DNA of 17,984 bases from Gracilibacteraceae bacterium (GTDB taxonomy: Bacteria > Bacillota > Desulfitobacteriia > Desulfitobacteriales > Syntrophobotulaceae): positions 1 through 17,984 of the forward strand of contig JAISEW010000071.1 of NCBI GenBank assembly GCA_031263945.1, given 5' to 3'. Position numbers and translations under genes: made by a program. The notes under the pieces were generated by a model, which ran no database searches, was not told the origin of the DNA, and saw only the letters and a program-made list of their open reading frames with translations. Each line of letters opens with the position of its first letter. Within the stretch, counting starts at the first letter, position 1. Below are positions 15,232-17,984 of this stretch, piece after piece.

Positions 15232-16476
15232 TCAGTAAAGCGGAAATTCCGCGCAAAGCGATTTTACCAGCGCGGCGGCCTTGGCGAGCAAAGTCTGGTC
15301 CCCGCCGGCTTTGAGCGCCAGATCGGCCGCTTCGGCGATCCGCTCCATCTCTTTTTCTTTCATGCCGCGCGTAGTCACGGCCGGCGTGCCTATGCGGACG
15401 CCGCTGGTGACAAAAGGTTTTTCCGGGTCGAAAGGTATGGCGTTCTTATTCACGGTGATGCCGACGTCGTCCAGGATTTTTTCCGCTTCCTTGCCGGTCA
15501 GGTTTTTGCCGCGCACGTCCACGAGGAGCATATGATTGTCCGTGCCGCCGGACACCAGACGGAATCCGCGGGACAGGAACGCCTGCGCCAGCGCCTGCGC
15601 GTTGCGTAAAATCTGCGCCTGATATTCCCGGAACGGCGGCTGGAGCGCCTCGCCGAAAGCCACGGCCTTGGCGGCGATGACGTGCATCAGCGGGCCGCCC
15701 TGGATCCCGGGGAAAATAGCCTTGTCTATTTTTCCCGCGAATTCCTCCCGGCAGAGTATCGCGCCGCCGCGCGGCCCGCGCAAAGTTTTATGGGTGGTGG
15801 TCGTGACAAAATCGGCGTGCGGCACGGGCGAGGGATGCAGATCCGCGGCGATCAGACCGGCGATGTGGGCCATATCCACCATGAGCATGGCGCCGGTTTC
15901 TTTGGCGACGGCGCTTATTCGGGCAAAATCAATGACGCGCGGATAAGCGCTCGCGCCGGCGACGATGAGTTTGGGCTTGACGCGCAGAGCCGTCTCGCGC
16001 AGGGCTTCGTAGTCTATAGTCTCCGTTTCCCGGTCCACGCCGTATTCGGCAAAATTAAAATAAGCGCCGGACAGATTGACGGGGCTGCCGTGGGTCAGAT
16101 GGCCGCCGTGGGCGAGATTCATTCCCAGGACCGTGTCGCCGGGCCGCAGCACGGCGAAATAAACGGCGGTGTTGGCCTGGGCGCCGGAATGAGGCTGCAC
16201 GTTGACATGCGCGGCCCCGTAGAGTTTTTTCAGGCGCTCGCGGGCCAGATCCTCCACGATGTCCACACATTCGCATCCCCCGTAATAGCGGTGGGCCGGA
16301 TATCCCTCGGCGTATTTGTTGGTCAGGACGCTGCCCTGAGCCGCCATGACCGCCCGGCTGACAAAATTTTCCGAAGCGATGAGTTCGATCTTGTCGCGCT
16401 GGCGGTTTTCCTCAAGCGCGATCGCCCGCGCCACTTCCGGATCCTGGGGCAGCACATATTTTTCGATATAATCCAT
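15232..16476 (-). CDS. glyA: Serine hydroxymethyltransferase
   Basis: PLP enzyme converting serine and tetrahydrofolate to glycine and 5,10-methylene-tetrahydrofolate in the cytoplasm. The 414 residues show the family's IELIASENFVS, NKYAEGYPAHRYYGGCE, NVQPHSGAQAN, VDMAHIAGLIA and the PLP-binding Lys K230 in TTTTHKTLRGPRGG. They end with GVRIGTPAVTTRGMKE. ATG at 16474-16476 is chosen because GGAGG lies 5 bases upstream and the protein then begins MDYIEKYVLPQDPE, as in relatives. The frame runs open for 26 further codons upstream without family similarity. It is the third gene of the phosphatase-rpiB-glyA unit, 34 bases after rpiB, and is followed by a terminator. Its product draws on serine made through serA in the same window. 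Confidence 0.99.
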   Translation of the reverse strand: MDYIEKYVLPQDPEVARAIALEENRQRDKIELIASENFVSRAVMAAQGSVLTNKYAEGYPAHRYYGGCECVDIVEDLARERLKKLYGAAHVNVQPHSGAQANTAVYFAVLRPGDTVLGMNLAHGGHLTHGSPVNLSGAYFNFAEYGVDRETETIDYEALRETALRVKPKLIVAGASAYPRVIDFARISAVAKETGAMLMVDMAHIAGLIAADLHPSPVPHADFVTTTTHKTLRGPRGGAILCREEFAGKIDKAIFPGIQGGPLMHVIAAKAVAFGEALQPPFREYQAQILRNAQALAQAFLSRGFRLVSGGTDNHMLLVDVRGKNLTGKEAEKILDDVGITVNKNAIPFDPEKPFVTSGVRIGTPAVTTRGMKEKEMERIAEAADLALKAGGDQTLLAKAAALVKSLCAEFPLY

Positions 16477-16510
16477 TTTTCCCTCCCGAGTTATTTTCAT
16501 TTTTAGACTG

Positions 16511-16948
16511 TCAATCAAGCTGGCGGACGCGTCTGTCGTGCCGGCCTCCCTCAAAATCCGTACTCAAAAAGACGGCGAGGATGTCGAGCGCGAGTCCCGT
16601 TCCCACGACGCGGGCGCCTAAAGCCAGCACCTGCGCGTCATTATGCGCTCTGGCCATTCGGGCCGTGAAACTGTCCGCGCAAAGCGCCGCCCGTATGCCC
16701 GGCACTCTGTTGGCGGCGACGGACATGCCGACGCCGGTGCCGCATATGACCACGCCCTTATGCGCCCGGCCGGAAGCCACACATTCCGCGACTGTTTTCC
16801 CGTAATAGGGGTAATCCGCCGGCTCCGTGGAGTGGACGCCGCAGTCAGTCACCTGATAGGAGCGCGCGAGCAAATAACGCTTCACTTCCTCCTTCAGGGC
16901 GTATCCGCCGTGATCCGCGCCCAGCGCCACCGTTATTTCCTCATTCAC
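16511..16948 (-). CDS. rpiB: Ribose-5-phosphate isomerase B
   Basis: Cytoplasmic RpiB/LacAB-family isomerase interconverting ribose-5-phosphate and ribulose-5-phosphate. The 145 residues carry LGADHGGYALKE (9-20), DYPYYGKTVAE (45-55), catalytic Cys C69 in VICGTGVGMSVAANR, and the C-terminal FEGGRHDRRVRQL block that contacts the phosphate. The start is GTG at 16946-16948, inside the end of the phosphatase gene (8-base overlap), with AAAGG about 10 bases upstream, so translation is probably coupled. The order phosphatase-rpiB-glyA parallels ywlE-ywlF-ywlG-glyA in Bacillus subtilis, without the ywlG homologue. Confidence 0.97.
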   Translation of the reverse strand: MNEEITVALGADHGGYALKEEVKRYLLARSYQVTDCGVHSTEPADYPYYGKTVAECVASGRAHKGVVICGTGVGMSVAANRVPGIRAALCADSFTARMARAHNDAQVLALGARVVGTGLALDILAVFLSTDFEGGRHDRRVRQLD

Positions 16949-17366
16949 GCCACTTCACCCTTTCCAGCAGTGTCTCCAGTTCGCGGAAACAAGCCCGGTA
17001 CTCGTCCGGGCCGCCGAGCCAGGGATCGGCCACGTCCCGAGGCAGACCGGCCGCGTCGCCGAGCCGCGCCGCCTTGGCCGCCCAGACCGGAAAGCGCGCC
17101 CTCAGTATCCGGGCGTGCTCCGCCGTCATAGTCAGCGCCGCGTCCGCCTCACGCAGCATGACCGCGTCCACGGGGCGGGAGCGGTGGCCGGCCAGGCTGA
17201 GGCCGTTTTCCGCCGCGACCGCGATCGCCCCCTCGCTTGCCGGCAGCGCCGCCTGAGCCGCCAAACCGGCCGAAGCGAACTCCGCGTCCGGATACATGGA
17301 ACGGGCCAGCGCTTCAGCTAGCGGGCTGCGGCAGATGTTTCCCGTACAGATGAACAATACTTTCAA
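16941..17366 (-). CDS. Low-molecular-weight protein phosphatase (YwlE/PTP family)
   Basis: Small cytoplasmic phosphatase using a cysteine nucleophile. The P-loop reads C7-TGNI-C12-R13-S14, with general acid D114 in DVADPWLGG. The 141-residue length is typical. TTG at 17364-17366 gives the family N-terminus MKVLFICTGN. The frame extends to a TTG at 17414 that adds 16 non-family residues, and the ribosome binding site in front of either start is weak (a G-run at about 8 bases). Gene order (next to rpiB and glyA) matches the B. subtilis arginine phosphatase ywlE. Residue 11 is Ile, however, as in tyrosine phosphatases, whereas YwlE has Thr there. Substrate is therefore left open: phosphotyrosine is favoured by sequence, phosphoarginine by gene order. 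Confidence 0.92.
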   Translation of the reverse strand: MKVLFICTGNICRSPLAEALARSMYPDAEFASAGLAAQAALPASEGAIAVAAENGLSLAGHRSRPVDAVMLREADAALTMTAEHARILRARFPVWAAKAARLGDAAGLPRDVADPWLGGPDEYRACFRELETLLERVKWRE

Positions 17367-17431
17367 GCGCCTTTCCCCCCGCTGCGGCGGCCGGAGTTTT
17401 ACGCCCGGTCGCAATAATCATACCATTTATA

Positions 17432-17460
17432 ATATTACCCTGTTCCGGGCGGCGCGTCAA
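17432..17460 (-). promoter_or_regulatory. Promoter of the phosphatase-rpiB-glyA unit
   Basis: On the minus strand TTGACG (17455-17460) and TAATAT (17432-17437) are separated by 17 bases. The start would be near 17425, giving a leader of about 60 bases to the preferred TTG start. Confidence 0.75.
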
Positions 17461-17484
17461 GAGCCAGGGTGCATGTCAAGAAAA

Positions 17485-17502
17485 CTGTAACGACTGTAAC
17501 GA
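17485..17502. repeat. Tandem 9-bp repeat CTGTAACGA
   Basis: CTGTAACGA occurs twice in direct succession, about 25 bases upstream of the -35 of the phosphatase-rpiB-glyA promoter. AACTGTAACG (17483-17492) also occurs inverted at 13127-13136, upstream of the serA promoter. Confidence 0.6.
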
Positions 17503-17503
17503 A

Positions 17504-17546
17504 AACACAGGGAACGGGCGGTTGCCAGCCGCCCGTTCCCTGTGTT
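17504..17546 (-). terminator. Terminator of the CWB2 surface-protein gene
   Basis: Perfect 18-bp stem, AACACAGGGAACGGGCGG (17504-17521) with its complement at 17529-17546, and a 7-base loop. On the minus strand the stem ends GTGTT and runs into TTCGTT, so the T-run is short but the hairpin is very strong. It starts 23 bases past the stop codon. Confidence 0.85.
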
Positions 17547-17569
17547 CTATGATGAAAGAGTGAACCGCT

Positions 17570-17984
17570 TTACTTCGCGGCGCCGAAGGCGTAAACTTTG
17601 GTTTCCGCTGTGATGCCTCCGAAATCCGTGCCCGCGGGGTCGTTGCCCGGGGTGAGGACGATGGCGGCGCCGCTTCTGGCGGCGAGGGCCGAGCCGGTCA
17701 GGGCGTCGACCAACGTGCCGCCGTCCGCGGTATAAATATTCGCGTACTCAAAGGGCAGGGCGTCGCGGATGGCCTTGTTCGTCTCGTAGCGCGTCGCCCC
17801 GTAGAGCCGCGTCGCCCCGGGAATGTCACGCACGAGGGCTGGGCCGCCCAGAATATAGACCGGCGCGCCCGTGGCCAGCGTACCCGCGGCCACGCTGACC
17901 GTGCCATCCGGATCAGCAATTTGGATCAGATAACCGTGGGCCGCGGCGAAGGAAGCGGCGGAAACAGCGTCCGCCACAGCGTTA
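17570..17984 (-). CDS. Cell wall-binding repeat 2 (CWB2) surface protein, C-terminal end
   Basis: The frame is open to the right edge, so only the last ~137 residues are seen and the signal peptide and any enzymatic domain lie outside. The visible part is CWB2-repeat sequence: DAVSAASFAAAHGYLIQI, then VYILGGPALVRDIPGATRLYGATRYETNKAI and TADGGTLVDALTGSALAARSGAAIVLTP. This matches the repeated YxIGG...R..G..RYxTN...A...ADALSGAPLA pattern that tethers proteins to anionic wall polymers in Firmicutes. The protein ends EKVYAFGAAK-like (TKVYAFGAAK) with a normal stop. Two repeat units are visible, and a third or more is likely upstream. Its own function is unknown. Confidence 0.85.
   Translation of the reverse strand, partial: NAVADAVSAASFAAAHGYLIQIADPDGTVSVAAGTLATGAPVYILGGPALVRDIPGATRLYGATRYETNKAIRDALPFEYANIYTADGGTLVDALTGSALAARSGAAIVLTPGNDPAGTDFGGITAETKVYAFGAAK

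Noticed and set aside
15682..16506. Plus-strand open frame of 274 codons
   Set aside because: Antisense shadow of glyA with no recognisable motifs.
16477..16554. 26-codon N-terminal extension of glyA
   Set aside because: No family similarity, and the internal ATG has the good ribosome binding site.
1..17984. Search for CRISPR arrays, insertion sequences, toxin-antitoxin pairs and phage genes
   Set aside because: No regularly spaced repeats, transposase motifs or such gene pairs are visible; the genes are nearly all core functions.

Overview
This is ordinary-looking chromosomal core DNA from a GC-rich bacterium, most likely a Firmicute of clostridial or Negativicutes type. The evidence is the gene set and order: yqeK-rsfS-leuS, an LMW phosphatase-rpiB-glyA run, a cell wall-binding repeat protein, and an ECF sigma/anti-sigma pair. 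An O-antigen ligase-like membrane protein would suit a diderm Firmicute, but that point is only suggestive. All protein genes lie on the minus strand and are transcribed right to left. The only plus-strand gene is a tRNA-Leu.

Layout in the direction of transcription. (1) At 17570-17984 is the C-terminal end of a surface protein with CWB2 repeats, closed by a strong hairpin. (2) At 17460-15179 is a unit with a promoter, LMW protein phosphatase, rpiB, glyA and a terminator. (3) At 15097-13428 an ECF sigma factor overlaps a membrane anti-sigma-like protein with a SPOR-like C-terminus, followed by a terminator. (4) The tRNA-Leu(CAA) has its own promoter and terminator on the plus strand. Beside it is a gap holding two unrelated dispersed palindromic repeats. 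(5) At 13089-8684 a strong promoter drives serA-der-plsY and a stand-alone LigB/AmmeMemoRadiSam-B-like protein. (6) From 8650 to the left edge a second good promoter precedes an O-antigen ligase-like protein, an M24 peptidase, an Mrp Fe-S carrier, yqeK, rsfS, leuS and a truncated Na/Pi cotransporter. These genes are separated by short gaps or overlap, so they may form one long transcript.

Together the genes cover serine and glycine/one-carbon metabolism (serA, glyA), translation and ribosome assembly (leuS, rsfS, der, tRNA-Leu), lipid and envelope synthesis (plsY, ligase-like protein, CWB2 protein), and envelope-type signalling (sigma/anti-sigma, phosphatase). Several genes start at TTG, GTG or CTG. 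Those starts were chosen from Shine-Dalgarno spacing and family N-termini.

I found no mobile element, CRISPR array or obvious new defence system. The points most worth a second look are: a SerA whose catalytic histidine position holds arginine; a YwlE-position phosphatase with the tyrosine-type residue Ile11; a LigB-family protein lacking its usual AMMECR1 partner; a shared 10-mer upstream of the serA and glyA-operon promoters; and a 12-bp tandem repeat, palindrome and possible small ORF around the sigma-factor promoter.
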